Shown here: positions 1 through 9,161 of the stretch, piece after piece | How positions within the stretch are numbered: the stretch's first letter is position 1 | How the letters are laid out: the number at the start of each line of letters is the position of its first letter | From: an uncultured Psychroserpens sp. | GTDB taxonomy: Bacteria > Bacteroidota > Bacteroidia > Flavobacteriales > Flavobacteriaceae | DNA: 64,000 nt | NCBI RefSeq assembly: GCF_947501425.1 | Contig: NZ_CANMVN010000001.1 | Location: 248,001-312,000 of the forward strand | Direction: 5' to 3' | The notes under the pieces: model-generated | The model's input: only the letters and a program-made list of their open reading frames with translations | Databases searched by the model: none | What the model was told of the DNA's origin: nothing | Translations under genes and position numbers: made by a program

Positions 1-1685
1 CCTTGTTGAACAATATATCCACCTTCAGGACTAACAACAGATTTTACAAATGATTGACCCATAGCAGTAACTTCAGACATAGATTGATTTTTAGAGGTTT
101 TTTTCATCTCTAAATTCATCATTACTCCTGGTTGAAGTTCTGCCTCAGCTGTCATGTAAACAGAATTAACTTTATCTAACGCATCTTTTCCTCCGATAGC
201 GTCAATATAAGCTTGCATCACCTTAGTAGCATCCATATCAGCTGGCATTTCTATCTCATACTCAGGCTTCTTAGTTTCATTAGCATAGGCATCATAGTAT
301 TTGATTGGAATTCCTGTTTTTTCAAGGTTTTCTAATACCTCACTGCCTTTACCTACAACTACAAAACGTGCATTTTCAGTTTTAAAATATTTGTTTGCCA
401 CACGTTTTACATCATCAGTAGTAACTGCATTGATTTTCTGTAAGTATGTTGTGTAGAAATCGTCTGGAAGGTCATTAAGCTTAATATTTAAAGCATATCT
501 GGCTATGGTTTGTGGACTTTCAAGAGCCAATACAAAGTCGCCAACATATTTCGCTTTTGCGTTTTTAAGCATGTCTTGTTCTACAGGTTCTGTTTTGATA
601 CGATTAATTTCTTTAAGTGTTTGAACTACTGCACTATCAGTTACCATATTTCTTACAGCTGCACCAGCTCTAAAACGTGCTGCATATTTATCTGTGCCAA
701 TACTAGAACGAGCTCCATAAGTATAACCATGCTCCTCACGAAGGTTCATGTTTAAATAACTATTAAATCCACCTCCTAAAATCTTATTAGCAATTAATAC
801 CGAATGGTAGTCATCATCTTTCATTTCTAAATCTACATTGTTTGTCAATGAAATATTAGACTGAACGGCATTAGGCATGTCTACAAAGTTAATTTGTGTA
901 TACTGAGCATTAGGTGCCTCTTCAGGAACGTTGTAATCTATGTTAACAGATTTTTCCCATTTTCCAAAGTGCTTTTTGATTTGCTTTTGTACATCTTTAA
1001 AATCTACATCGCCAACAACAACTAGGTATGCATTATTTGGATTAAAGTATGTTTCATAAAATGCAACCACATCACCAAACGACACATTATTAACAGTCTC
1101 TTCGGTAGTAAACTCACCATAAGGGTGTTTTTTTCCGTAAGCTAATGCAGATCCTACTCGTCCTGCAACAGCGTCAACACTTTTTTCGTTAGATTTTAAA
1201 CCTTCAATAAGTTTTTCTTTTTCTTTTTCAAACTCTTCCTCAGTTAGTAAAGGATTGATGGCTGCATCTGCCATTAATTCTAAAATACGATCTGAGTATT
1301 TAGATAAAGATCCTGCAAAAGCTCCACTAAATCCAAAGTTGATATTAGCACCAAGGAAGTCCACTTCTTCATTAAATTCATCTTTAGGAATATTTGTTGT
1401 TCCATTTCCTAGCATACTTCCTAATAGACTTTCAACGCCTGCCTTTTCTCCAACAGTCATTGGCTTATTGTCTATAGTTAATGAGTAAGAGACTCTTGGT
1501 AATTTATGGTTTTCTACAACCAAAACAGTCATCCCGTTTTTTAGAGTAAACTCATTAGGCTTTTCCAAAGAAATTTTTGGAGCTGGTCCTGGTTCAGGCA
1601 TTTTTGAACGGTCAACTTGTGCAGATACACCAACCGACATTAAAAATGCTACAATTAATACTGATATGTTTAATTTCATTTTCAT
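1..1685 (-). CDS. M16 family peptidase, non-catalytic subunit (C-terminus outside window)
   Basis: Reading leftward from an ATG at 1685 (a second in-frame ATG lies at 1679), the frame stays open to the window edge, so at least 561 residues are present and the stop is not seen. The N-terminus is a Sec signal peptide ending in VSAQ. The early M16 fold is recognisable (KNGMTVLVVENHKLPRVSY), but the zinc motif HxxEH is replaced by ESLLGS. The second half keeps the Arg/Tyr pair typical of the partner domain (LREEHGYTYG, near 720-750). This matches the M16B arrangement of one zinc-bearing and one R/Y-bearing subunit. The catalytic partner lies 8 bp upstream on the same strand, so the two probably form a periplasmic heterodimer. 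Being the inactive half is read directly from the missing ligands; substrate unknown. Confidence 0.9.
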   Translation of the reverse strand, partial: MKMKLNISVLIVAFLMSVGVSAQVDRSKMPEPGPAPKISLEKPNEFTLKNGMTVLVVENHKLPRVSYSLTIDNKPMTVGEKAGVESLLGSMLGNGTTNIPKDEFNEEVDFLGANINFGFSGAFAGSLSKYSDRILELMADAAINPLLTEEEFEKEKEKLIEGLKSNEKSVDAVAGRVGSALAYGKKHPYGEFTTEETVNNVSFGDVVAFYETYFNPNNAYLVVVGDVDFKDVQKQIKKHFGKWEKSVNIDYNVPEEAPNAQYTQINFVDMPNAVQSNISLTNNVDLEMKDDDYHSVLIANKILGGGFNSYLNMNLREEHGYTYGARSSIGTDKYAARFRAGAAVRNMVTDSAVVQTLKEINRIKTEPVEQDMLKNAKAKYVGDFVLALESPQTIARYALNIKLNDLPDDFYTTYLQKINAVTTDDVKRVANKYFKTENARFVVVGKGSEVLENLEKTGIPIKYYDAYANETKKPEYEIEMPADMDATKVMQAYIDAIGGKDALDKVNSVYMTAEAELQPGVMMNLEMKKTSKNQSMSEVTAMGQSFVKSVVSPEGGYIVQQ

Positions 1686-1693
1686 TTTATTTT

Positions 1694-3028
1694 TTAGTTG
1701 TCACTTTTTTCTTTTGGTAAGTATTCTAACTCAACACGTTGGTTTGGGTTTAGGTATTTTTTAACCACATCTTGAATCTCTTGTCTTGTAATAGATCGGT
1801 AAATATCAATTTCATTATTTATCAAATTGATATCATCGTAAAGCATGTAGTATCTTACCAGAGAATTAGCTATACCCTGAACGCCAGAGTTTGAGTTTAC
1901 AAATCTGTTTTCAAATTTATTCTGAAGTTTTTGATAGTCTTTTTCAGAAATTAATTCTGTTTGCATTTTTGCTATTTCTTCATCCATTTCAGCAAGCAAA
2001 TCATCAAGTGATGTGTCTCCTAAAGGTAATCCATAAACAGCATAAATACTATAATCCATTTGCGCAACATTGATAGCGCCAGCCTGTAATGCCATTTTTT
2101 TATCATCCACTAATTTTTTGTACAACTTAGATGTTTTACCATCACTTAAGTATGCAGAAACCATATTTAGCACATAAGAATCACGTTCTTTAAAACCAGG
2201 TGTTCTGTAAGCAGTGATAATGGCTGGAATTTGAATATTAGGATCACGGTATTCTGCCTTAATTGTTTGGGTAATAGGTGCTTCTTTTGCAAAACTTCTC
2301 GTCGGTACAGGTCTGCTTGGAATATCACTAAAATATTTTTTGATCATTTCTTTGGCTTCAGCACTGTCAATATCGCCAGCAACAACTAAAGCGGCGTTGT
2401 TAGGACCATACCATTTTTTAAAGTAATCTTGAAATTCTGCTAAAGTTGACGCATCAAGATCAGCCATTTCACCAATGTTTTTGTTCTTATAAGGATGAGC
2501 TTTGAACAAGTTTTCACTTACAGCGAATAAAAACTGACCATAAGGAGAGTTGTCATAACGCAGACGTTTTTCTTCTTTTACAACCTCATTTTGTGTGTCA
2601 ACACCAACTTGGTCAATCACAGGGTGTAGCATTCGTTCTGATTCCATCCATAATCCTAACTCTAGATTATTTGACGGAAAAACTTCGTAATAATATGTAC
2701 GATCAAGAGATGTGTTTGCATTATTGCTTCCACCATTGGAAGATACAATAGTAAACCATTCGCCTCTGTCAATATTTTTTGTGCCTTCAAATAAAAGGTG
2801 TTCAAAAAAGTGAGCAAAACCTGTTCTAGGAGCTTCAGGACTTCCACCTAAATCTTTTCCACCAACATCGTACATTACACCTACGGTGACCACTGGTGCA
2901 GTATTATCTTGGTGTAAGATAACATGAAGACCGTTATCTAAATCAAATTCTTCAAATTCAACTTTTTGAGCATTGGCAGAAAATCCAACAACCATCAAAG
3001 AAGCCAAAAATAATAAGCATTTTTTCAT
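1694..3028 (-). CDS. M16 family zinc metallopeptidase, catalytic subunit
   Basis: 444 residues with a Sec signal peptide (cleavage near NAQ, residue 21). The inverted zinc motif HFFEH is at residues 73-77, followed by the third-ligand region around Glu153 (NEVVKEEKRLR). A second M16 domain (inactive fold) follows from about residue 190. The length of about 440 is normal for a single-chain M16B subunit, half the length of pitrilysin-type enzymes. It is followed after 8 bp by the non-catalytic partner and is almost certainly cotranscribed and co-assembled with it. Role: periplasmic or membrane-associated degradation of peptides; the substrate cannot be read from sequence. Only an incomplete promoter is visible upstream, a TATTTTTG box on the minus strand at 3120-3127 without a clear -33 element. 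Confidence 0.93.
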   Translation of the reverse strand: MKKCLLFLASLMVVGFSANAQKVEFEEFDLDNGLHVILHQDNTAPVVTVGVMYDVGGKDLGGSPEAPRTGFAHFFEHLLFEGTKNIDRGEWFTIVSSNGGSNNANTSLDRTYYYEVFPSNNLELGLWMESERMLHPVIDQVGVDTQNEVVKEEKRLRYDNSPYGQFLFAVSENLFKAHPYKNKNIGEMADLDASTLAEFQDYFKKWYGPNNAALVVAGDIDSAEAKEMIKKYFSDIPSRPVPTRSFAKEAPITQTIKAEYRDPNIQIPAIITAYRTPGFKERDSYVLNMVSAYLSDGKTSKLYKKLVDDKKMALQAGAINVAQMDYSIYAVYGLPLGDTSLDDLLAEMDEEIAKMQTELISEKDYQKLQNKFENRFVNSNSGVQGIANSLVRYYMLYDDINLINNEIDIYRSITRQEIQDVVKKYLNPNQRVELEYLPKEKSDN

Positions 3029-3030
3029 TT

Positions 3031-3066
3031 TGAGTTTGTTTTAATTAATGTGAGTTTGTTTTAATT
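3031..3066. repeat. Tandem direct repeat in the 5' leader of the M16 operon
   Basis: The 16-base unit TGAGTTTGTTTTAATT occurs at 3031-3046 and again at 3051-3066, a 20-bp period, just upstream of the M16 start codon at 3028. The rest of the 341-bp divergent gap (3029-3369) holds the rplU promoter and AT-rich sequence; I see no convincing gene there. Confidence 0.7.
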
Positions 3067-3276
3067 TTTTCAGATGTGTTATGAGTGTTTCATTTTAATG
3101 AAATGTTACACAATTTCCACAAAAATAGCGAATAGCATTGCTTTTTTAATGATTTTAAGGTTAAAAATATCTCGAAAAGAATCATTTTTGTATGCTACAG
3201 ATTTCAATTTGAATTCATCTGTGTTTTCTGAAATGCTAAAAAACACGATAATCTATTGTAAAACGTAGAAAAACGT

Positions 3277-3307
3277 TTGTAGATTAATTAATTAGAATGT
3301 ATATTTG
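3277..3307 (+). promoter_or_regulatory. Bacteroidetes-type promoter for rplU-rpmA
   Basis: TTG at 3277-3279 (within GTTTG) and TATATTTG at 3300-3307 are separated by 20 bp. This fits the Bacteroidetes primary sigma consensus TTTG-N17-23-TAnnTTTG. The inferred leader to the rplU ATG at 3370 is about 55-60 nt, long enough for regulation by a ribosomal protein, though no specific fold was identified. Confidence 0.75.
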
Positions 3308-3369
3308 CACCCGCTTTCTGAAGAGATAGCATGTATTTTAAACAAAATAATTAATAAAAACGTTACGCT

Positions 3370-4068
3370 ATGTACGCAATTGTAGAGATAGCAGGGCATC
3401 AATTTAAAGTTGAAAAAGACCAAAAAGTTTTTGTTAACCGTTTAGCAACAGAAGAAGGTAAGAAAGTTTCTTTCGACAACGTTCTTTTAATTGGAGATGG
3501 TAACAATGTAACTTTAGGCGCCCCAGCTATAGACGGAGCACAAGTAAGTGCTAAAGTCTTAAAGCACCTTAAAGGTGACAAAGTGATAGTTTTCAAAAAG
3601 AAAAGAAGAAAAGGTTACCGTGTAAAAAACGGACACAGACAATCTTTATCTGAAATCGTAATCGAAAGCATCGTTGCTTCAGGAGCTAAGCCGACTAAAA
3701 AGGCTGAGCCAAAGAAAGAGGCTAAAAAAGCTGAACCAAAGAAAGCTGAGGCAAAAGCTGCTGCTCCAAAAGCAGAAGCTAAAAAAGCAGCACCTAAAGC
3801 TGCAGCAAAGAAAGCTACTGGTAAAGCTGACGATTTAAAGAAAATTGAAGGTATTGGACCAAAGATCGCGTCAACATTAGTTGAGGCAGGAATTGCAACA
3901 TTTGCAGATTTGGCAAAAACTAAACCAGCAAAAATTTCTGAAATCATCGCAGGTGTTCGTGGAAATCACGTGACTGACACATGGCCAGAGCAAGCTCAAT
4001 TAGCTGCTGATGGTAAGTGGGATGAGTTAAAGAAATGGCAAGACGAATTAGATGGTGGTAAAGCTTAA
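3370..4068 (+). CDS. rplU: 50S ribosomal protein L21 with C-terminal extension
   Basis: Residues 1 to about 103 are a normal L21 (start MYAIVEIAGHQFKVEKDQ; RNA-binding segment KKKRRKGYRVKNGHRQ). The protein then continues to 232 residues, more than twice the usual length. Residues of about 105-155 are a Lys/Ala/Pro/Glu-rich repetitive linker. Residues of about 156-232 form a compact domain beginning DDLKKIEGIGPKIASTLVEA, a helix-hairpin-helix signature (GIGPKIA), and ending in an acidic Trp-containing helix. L21 binds 23S rRNA domain VI and L20. The extra domain may contact nucleic acid, which is inference. Extended L21 forms are known in Bacteroidota. rpmA follows after 42 bp, the standard rplU-rpmA operon. 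Confidence 0.97.
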   Translation: MYAIVEIAGHQFKVEKDQKVFVNRLATEEGKKVSFDNVLLIGDGNNVTLGAPAIDGAQVSAKVLKHLKGDKVIVFKKKRRKGYRVKNGHRQSLSEIVIESIVASGAKPTKKAEPKKEAKKAEPKKAEAKAAAPKAEAKKAAPKAAAKKATGKADDLKKIEGIGPKIASTLVEAGIATFADLAKTKPAKISEIIAGVRGNHVTDTWPEQAQLAADGKWDELKKWQDELDGGKA

Positions 4069-4110
4069 TTGCTAAATCACTTAAGTATAACAATATAAAA
4101 CCTTAAGACA

Positions 4111-4371
4111 ATGGCTCATAAAAAAGGAGTAGGTAGTTCTAAAAACGGTAGAGAATCAGAATCGAAACGCTTAGGTGTAAAGATTTTTGGTGGACAAGCT
4201 GCAATAGCTGGTAACATTATCGTAAGACAAAGAGGTAATACACACCACCCAGGTGAAAATGTGTATGGAGGAAAAGACCACACTTTACACGCTAAAGTTG
4301 ATGGTGTTGTAAAATTCACAAAGAAAAAAGACGGTAAGTCATTTGTTTCTGTTGAGCCTTTTGAAGCTTAA
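4111..4371 (+). CDS. rpmA: 50S ribosomal protein L27
   Basis: 86 residues with the canonical start [20 protein letters not shown] and the conserved core [22 protein letters not shown]. The N-terminal tail of L27 reaches toward the peptidyl transferase centre. There is no N-terminal cleavable leader of the Firmicutes type, since the protein begins directly with MAHKK. Second gene of the rplU-rpmA operon, followed by a strong terminator at 4410-4437. Confidence 0.98.
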   Translation: MAHKKGVGSSKNGRESESKRLGVKIFGGQAAIAGNIIVRQRGNTHHPGENVYGGKDHTLHAKVDGVVKFTKKKDGKSFVSVEPFEA

Positions 4372-4409
4372 TCGAAAAAGTTCTTCAAGAATTTTATCTC
4401 AAAATATTT

Positions 4410-4437
4410 AAAACCCATTCTAATTAGAATGGGTTTT
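4410..4437 (+). terminator. Rho-independent terminator after rpmA
   Basis: A perfect stem AAAACCCATTCTAATT / AATTAGAATGGGTTTT is followed by T residues. It is nearly symmetrical and could act in both directions. Confidence 0.9.
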
Positions 4438-4448
4438 TATTTATAGAC

Positions 4449-4525
4449 TGTCATTCAGAGCGTAGCGATGAATCATTTATAAAAACTCAGATAATATGAG
4501 ATTCTTCGCTGCGCTCTGAATGACA
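4449..4525. repeat. Inverted repeat (26-bp arms, 25-bp loop) between convergent genes
   Basis: The left arm at 4449-4474 starts TGTCATTCAGAGCG and ends GATGAATC. The right arm at 4500-4525 starts GATTCTTCGC and ends CTCTGAATGACA. The arms pair at 24 of 26 positions. The core TCATTCnGAGCG with GAAGAATC resembles a class of dispersed intergenic palindromes seen in Bacteroidota. It sits 4 bp beyond the stop of the MutS-like gene and just past the rpmA terminator. No second copy was noticed in this window. Confidence 0.85.
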
Positions 4526-4529
4526 TATG

Positions 4530-6302
4530 TTAATCCACTATCTTCATCTTCTTCAATAGAAAGCTGGCATTCATATTTTGACAAATACCTTTTTTGAGTT
4601 TGTAGTCGAAGTAGAGCTCATCGTTTACAATTTCAGCATCAAAATAATAGTTTTTGACGTCGTTCAATTCTTCAGAAATTTCACACAGACTTAAATCGTG
4701 TGTGGCGATGATGCCTGTTGCATTGCCAGCAACTAATTTTTCGACAAATTTTCGAGATCCTATGGCTTTATCAGTACTATTGGTGCCTTTTAATATTTCA
4801 TCCAGAATGATAAAATAAGGTTCTTTATCAATAGCATCAACAATAAATTTTAAGCGTGTTAACTCTGAAAAGAAGTAACTACTATCATCAGTTAGCGAAT
4901 CACTGGTACGCATACTTGTAATGAGCTTTACAGGAGAGTAGATGCTGGTTTCTGCACATACAGGCAAACCAACATTTGCCATGACGATATGTAATGATAC
5001 TGTACGGAGAAATGTACTTTTTCCAGCCATATTGGCTCCAGTAACAATAAAGAACTGTTGATTATCAATAGTGAGATCACTATCAACTCGCTTATCAATA
5101 TTAAGCAAAGGATGTCCTAGATTTTTAGCTTGAATTACAGGGGCTTCTTTAGAAATCTCAGGAAACACATGTGATGGATGATTAAATGCATAGTTTCCTA
5201 AACTATTGTAAGCGTCAAAAAATGACACGACTTCAAACCAGTCTTCGACTTTGTATGCATATTCTGAGATCCATTGCTCTACCTTATAGGTGTTTTTAAT
5301 GTCTGAAAGTAAATATCCGTTGCCAAAAATTGCTCCAATAAGATTATTACGATTATCTAATGCATCTAAATGTTTTGAGAACTCAGTAAAGATGGTAGAA
5401 GCTTTTTTGCTTTCAGACCTAATCTGTTCTTGCTTTTTCTGAAGAAGTTCAGAGGAAAAGGTTTCGTTCTCAATTTGTAATAATAAGGAAGCATATTGTT
5501 TAAAAGTGTCTTTAGTTTTATCTGAATTGGCAGCCAGAACATTAATTTTCTTTAAATAACGTCCTGTTATTGCCAATCCAGCAAAAAGCCAATAGCCAAA
5601 AAATGCAATGTCTAGAACTTTAACTATTGCTAAAACCAACAAAATTAGAGAGACAATGGTAAATACCCATGGCAGCCATTTCATATATTTTGGGATGACA
5701 TTTTTATGAGTCTTTAACCAATGAATTATTGCTAGAGCTGGTGTTTCTGTATTTATCAGACTGGCTGTTGCAGCATAAAGCTGAGTCCATTCTGTTTTTT
5801 GAGATAGTTCTTTTATGGCTTCCTGACGTTCTTTAATATTAGAGACATTATTTGCTTTTAAAGCATTAGCAAGCTGAACCTGTCCCTCCTTAGAACTTGT
5901 ACGATTGATGTATTGAAAAAAAGATCCTATTCCGAAGAGATCAATATCTAAACTGTAAAAATGTTTAGGATCTTGAAATGTATCTCCTGAAATTCTATGA
6001 TGAAAATCTCCTGAACTAATTTTGAGCTCCTCTTCGTTAATATTAACTAAGGCTTTATGGAGTTCTCGTTTTGATTTTGTGTCTGTATATTTTGATAAGA
6101 AAAAAATAAAAATAGCTAAACCTACAATTGTACAAGCTGCAACTGTTGACCAATTTGGAATTGTGAAGTAGATAACAATACCTGTAATTACAAACGTGAG
6201 TAATCGTAAAGTGCTTAATACTACTAATCGCTTTTGTAAATCACTAACCACTTGTTGATAGGTTTGTAATTTATCTTTATAAAATATATTTGGGTCTGTC
6301 AT
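4530..6302 (-). CDS. Membrane-anchored MutS-family ATPase
   Basis: 590 residues from the ATG at 6302 (an in-frame TTG at 6329 is less likely). The C-terminal third is a MutS domain V ATPase: Walker A TGANMAGKST (about residue 421), SSYFFSEL, Walker B YFIILDEILKGTNSTDK and the conserved IATHD. The N-terminal mismatch-recognition domain of MutS and the Smr domain of MutS2 are both absent. Instead there are two hydrophobic hairpins, at about residues 30-75 and 210-255, that look like four membrane segments. A clamp-like helical region lies between them and the ATPase. Such proteins are usually annotated as MutS in Bacteroidota, but a role in mismatch repair is not supported by the architecture. 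Convergent with rpmA. Confidence 0.88.
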   Translation of the reverse strand: MTDPNIFYKDKLQTYQQVVSDLQKRLVVLSTLRLLTFVITGIVIYFTIPNWSTVAACTIVGLAIFIFFLSKYTDTKSKRELHKALVNINEEELKISSGDFHHRISGDTFQDPKHFYSLDIDLFGIGSFFQYINRTSSKEGQVQLANALKANNVSNIKERQEAIKELSQKTEWTQLYAATASLINTETPALAIIHWLKTHKNVIPKYMKWLPWVFTIVSLILLVLAIVKVLDIAFFGYWLFAGLAITGRYLKKINVLAANSDKTKDTFKQYASLLLQIENETFSSELLQKKQEQIRSESKKASTIFTEFSKHLDALDNRNNLIGAIFGNGYLLSDIKNTYKVEQWISEYAYKVEDWFEVVSFFDAYNSLGNYAFNHPSHVFPEISKEAPVIQAKNLGHPLLNIDKRVDSDLTIDNQQFFIVTGANMAGKSTFLRTVSLHIVMANVGLPVCAETSIYSPVKLITSMRTSDSLTDDSSYFFSELTRLKFIVDAIDKEPYFIILDEILKGTNSTDKAIGSRKFVEKLVAGNATGIIATHDLSLCEISEELNDVKNYYFDAEIVNDELYFDYKLKKGICQNMNASFLLKKMKIVD

Positions 6303-6390
6303 ATTTAAATGTAAAATATAAAGAAACAAAAAATCCCAAGATTGCTCCTGAGATTTTTGTTTATTTAAGACGTATGTCTGTCGTTTTTAT

Positions 6391-7137
6391 TTAGCCTTTA
6401 AGACTAGCTTTAAGGTACTCTTGATTCATTCGAGCAATGTTCTCTAATGAAATTCCTTTAGGACATTCTACTTCACATGCTCCAGTATTGGTACAGTTTC
6501 CAAACCCTTCTTCGTCCATTTGCTTCACCATGTTTAAAACACGATCTGTAGCTTCAACCTGTCCTTGTGGTAATAATGCAAATTGAGATACCTTAGCACC
6601 AACAAAGAGCATTGCACTCGAGTTTTTACATGTTGCAACACAAGCACCACAGCCAATACAAGTTGCAGCATCAAAGGCTTTATCTGCATGTTCCTTTTCA
6701 ATAGGAATAGCATTAGCATCTTGTGTGTTTCCTGAAGTATTTACTGAAATAAATCCTCCAGCTTGTTGGATACGATCAAAAGCTGTTCGATCTACGATAA
6801 GATCTTTTACCACTGGAAACGCTTTAGCTCTCCATGGCTCAATATAAATGGTATCACCATCATTAAAACTACGCATATGTAATTGGCATGCTGTAATTTT
6901 AGTTTGTGGTCCATGAGCTCTACCATTGATATATAACGAACATGTACCGCAGATTCCTTCTCTACAATCGTGATCAAAGGCAACGGGTTCTTCTTGTTTT
7001 TCGATTAATTCTTGATTAAGCACATCAAGCATTTCCAAAAAAGACATATCTGGTGATACATCAGTAACATCGTAATCAACCATGCGTCCTTTTTCACTAT
7101 CATTCTTCTGACGCCAGATTTTCAATTTTAAATTCAT
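6391..7137 (-). CDS. sdhB: Succinate dehydrogenase/fumarate reductase iron-sulfur subunit
   Basis: 248 residues. The N-terminal plant-type ferredoxin domain carries the [2Fe-2S] cysteines in CREGICGTC and a later Cys in KITACQLH. The C-terminal domain has [11 protein letters not shown] for the [4Fe-4S] cluster and further ligands in [13 protein letters not shown] for the [3Fe-4S] cluster. It transfers electrons from FAD in SdhA to the quinone site in the membrane. Last gene of the order sdhC-sdhA-sdhB, with gaps of 11-15 bp, the order typical of Bacteroidota and the Wolinella-type di-heme enzymes. The clusters are presumably assembled by the SUF system encoded 18 kb away. Confidence 0.97.
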   Translation of the reverse strand: MNLKLKIWRQKNDSEKGRMVDYDVTDVSPDMSFLEMLDVLNQELIEKQEEPVAFDHDCREGICGTCSLYINGRAHGPQTKITACQLHMRSFNDGDTIYIEPWRAKAFPVVKDLIVDRTAFDRIQQAGGFISVNTSGNTQDANAIPIEKEHADKAFDAATCIGCGACVATCKNSSAMLFVGAKVSQFALLPQGQVEATDRVLNMVKQMDEEGFGNCTNTGACEVECPKGISLENIARMNQEYLKASLKG

Positions 7138-7148
7138 AGCTTGTTTTT

Positions 7149-9146
7149 TTATTTGTAACTTCTCTCTTTAACTTCAATATTCTCATAAGTCAACTGTTCT
7201 TTGTGATGTATAGCTTCACTTGGTTGACCTTTATATTCCCATGCTGATACATATTGATATTCAGGTTTTCTTAAAGCTTCACCGCTTTCAGTTTGATATT
7301 CTTCTCTAAAGTGTCCACCTGCAGATTCTTCACGTTCAAGAGCGTCTTTGGCAAATAATTCACCCAGCTCTAAAAAGTCTGCTACACGACCAGCTTTTGC
7401 TAGCTCTTCGTTGTATTCATTTTCTGTTCCTGGAACATAAACATCTTTATAGAACTCAGCTCTGAGTTCGGCAATTTCAGTAATAGCTGATTTAAGATCT
7501 TCAGCGTTACGTGCCATACCACATTTGTTCCACATAATTTTTCCTAAGCGTTTGTGGAAGTGATCAACAGATTTTGTTCCTTGATTGTTGACTAACTTAT
7601 CAATATCATTTCGAACTTTTTTCTCAGCTTCATCAAATTCAGGTGAGTTTGTTGGAATAGTTCCAGTTCTAATATCATGAGCCAGATAATCACCAATAGT
7701 GTAAGGTAATACAAAGTATCCATCAGCTAATCCTTGCATTAATGCTGAAGCACCAAGTCGGTTAGCACCATGGTCAGAGAAGTTTGCTTCTCCAATGGCA
7801 TATAAACCAGGAACAGTGGTCATTAAATTGTAATCTACCCAAAGTCCGCCCATTGTATAATGAACAGCAGGATAAATCATCATAGGAGTTTCATATGGAT
7901 TTTGATCTACGATTTTCTCGTACATCTGGAATAAGTTTCCATATTTATTGGCAATAACTTCTTTACCTAGTTTTTGAACAAGTGCATTATCATTTTCATT
8001 GAGACCTTTAACGTGAGCTTGCTCTTTTCCGTAGCGTTCAATAGCGGCAGAAAAATCTAAATACACAGCTTCTCCAGTTTGATTTACACCATACCCAGCA
8101 TCACAACGCTCTTTAGCTGCTCTTGATGCCACATCTCTAGGCACTAAGTTACCAAAGGCTGGATAACGACGCTCTAGGTAGTAATCTCTATCTTCTTCAG
8201 CAAGTTGAGTTGGTTTTAAGCTTCCGTTTCTAATAGCCTCAACATCTTTCATGTGTTTAGGCACCCAGATTCGTCCATCATTTCTTAACGACTCAGACAT
8301 CAATGTTAATTTAGACTGATGATCTCCGGAAACAGGGATACAAGTTGGGTGAATTTGCGTATAGCAAGGATTTGCAAAAAAGGCACCGCGTTTGTGGGCT
8401 TTCCATGCAGCAGTAACGTTGCTACCCATAGCATAAGTTGATAAATAGAAAGCATTACCGTAACCACCTGTTCCAAGAACAACTGCATGAGCAGAATGAC
8501 GTTCAATTTCACCAGTAACAAGATCACGAGCAATAATACCTCTGGCTTTTCCATCTACTATGACAACGTCTAACATTTCGTGACGTGTGTACATTTTTAT
8601 TTTACCACGTCCAATTTGACGGTTCATAGCAGAATAAGCACCTAATAATAATTGCTGACCAGTTTGTCCTTTAGCGTAAAAAGTACGTGATACTAGTACA
8701 CCTCCAAACGATCGGTTATCTAAAAGCCCTCCATATTCTCTTGCAAAAGGGACACCTTGTGCCACACATTGATCAATAATATTTGTAGAGACTTCTGCTA
8801 AACGGTATACGTTGGCTTCTCGTGAACGATAATCGCCTCCTTTTACAGTGTCATAGAATAATCTATAAGTTGAATCTCCGTCACCTTGGTAGTTTTTTGC
8901 AGCGTTAATTCCTCCTTGGGCAGCAATTGAGTGTGCACGTCTTGGAGAATCCTGAAAGCAAAATGCTTTTACATTGTAACCTAATTCTGCTAAGGTTGCT
9001 GCAGCCGAACCACCTGCTAAACCAGTTCCAACAATGATTACATCTATGAGACGTTTGTTAGCTGGGTTAACAAGATTGATTTCGTTTTTATGATTAGTCC
9101 ACTTTTCTGCCAGTGGTCCTTTAGGTATTTTAGAATCTAAAGCCAT
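7149..9146 (-). CDS. sdhA: Succinate dehydrogenase/fumarate reductase flavoprotein subunit
   Basis: 665 residues, long compared with about 590 for the E. coli enzyme but normal for this phylum. The Rossmann motif [11 protein letters not shown] is at about residue 39, and the covalent FAD histidine is expected in [11 protein letters not shown] (His72). Dicarboxylate-binding and proton-relay segments are visible ([28 protein letters not shown]). It catalyses succinate to fumarate interconversion on the cytoplasmic face of the inner membrane. The start is fixed by the 15-bp gap to sdhC. Confidence 0.98.
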   Translation of the reverse strand: MALDSKIPKGPLAEKWTNHKNEINLVNPANKRLIDVIIVGTGLAGGSAAATLAELGYNVKAFCFQDSPRRAHSIAAQGGINAAKNYQGDGDSTYRLFYDTVKGGDYRSREANVYRLAEVSTNIIDQCVAQGVPFAREYGGLLDNRSFGGVLVSRTFYAKGQTGQQLLLGAYSAMNRQIGRGKIKMYTRHEMLDVVIVDGKARGIIARDLVTGEIERHSAHAVVLGTGGYGNAFYLSTYAMGSNVTAAWKAHKRGAFFANPCYTQIHPTCIPVSGDHQSKLTLMSESLRNDGRIWVPKHMKDVEAIRNGSLKPTQLAEEDRDYYLERRYPAFGNLVPRDVASRAAKERCDAGYGVNQTGEAVYLDFSAAIERYGKEQAHVKGLNENDNALVQKLGKEVIANKYGNLFQMYEKIVDQNPYETPMMIYPAVHYTMGGLWVDYNLMTTVPGLYAIGEANFSDHGANRLGASALMQGLADGYFVLPYTIGDYLAHDIRTGTIPTNSPEFDEAEKKVRNDIDKLVNNQGTKSVDHFHKRLGKIMWNKCGMARNAEDLKSAITEIAELRAEFYKDVYVPGTENEYNEELAKAGRVADFLELGELFAKDALEREESAGGHFREEYQTESGEALRKPEYQYVSAWEYKGQPSEAIHHKEQLTYENIEVKERSYK

Positions 9147-9161
9147 ATTTAGATGTGTTTT

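Noticed and set aside
510-755. 81-codon forward open frame
   Set aside because: Antisense to the M16 non-catalytic subunit, with a cysteine- and phenylalanine-rich composition typical of shadow frames.
3074-3268. 64-codon forward open frame in the M16-rplU gap
   Set aside because: No promoter or ribosome binding site of its own, atypical composition, and it overlaps leader and promoter sequence.
3615-3947. Reverse-strand open frame of 110 codons inside rplU
   Set aside because: It is the antisense image of the Lys/Ala-rich linker, whose low complexity keeps stop codons away; no start signal or homology.
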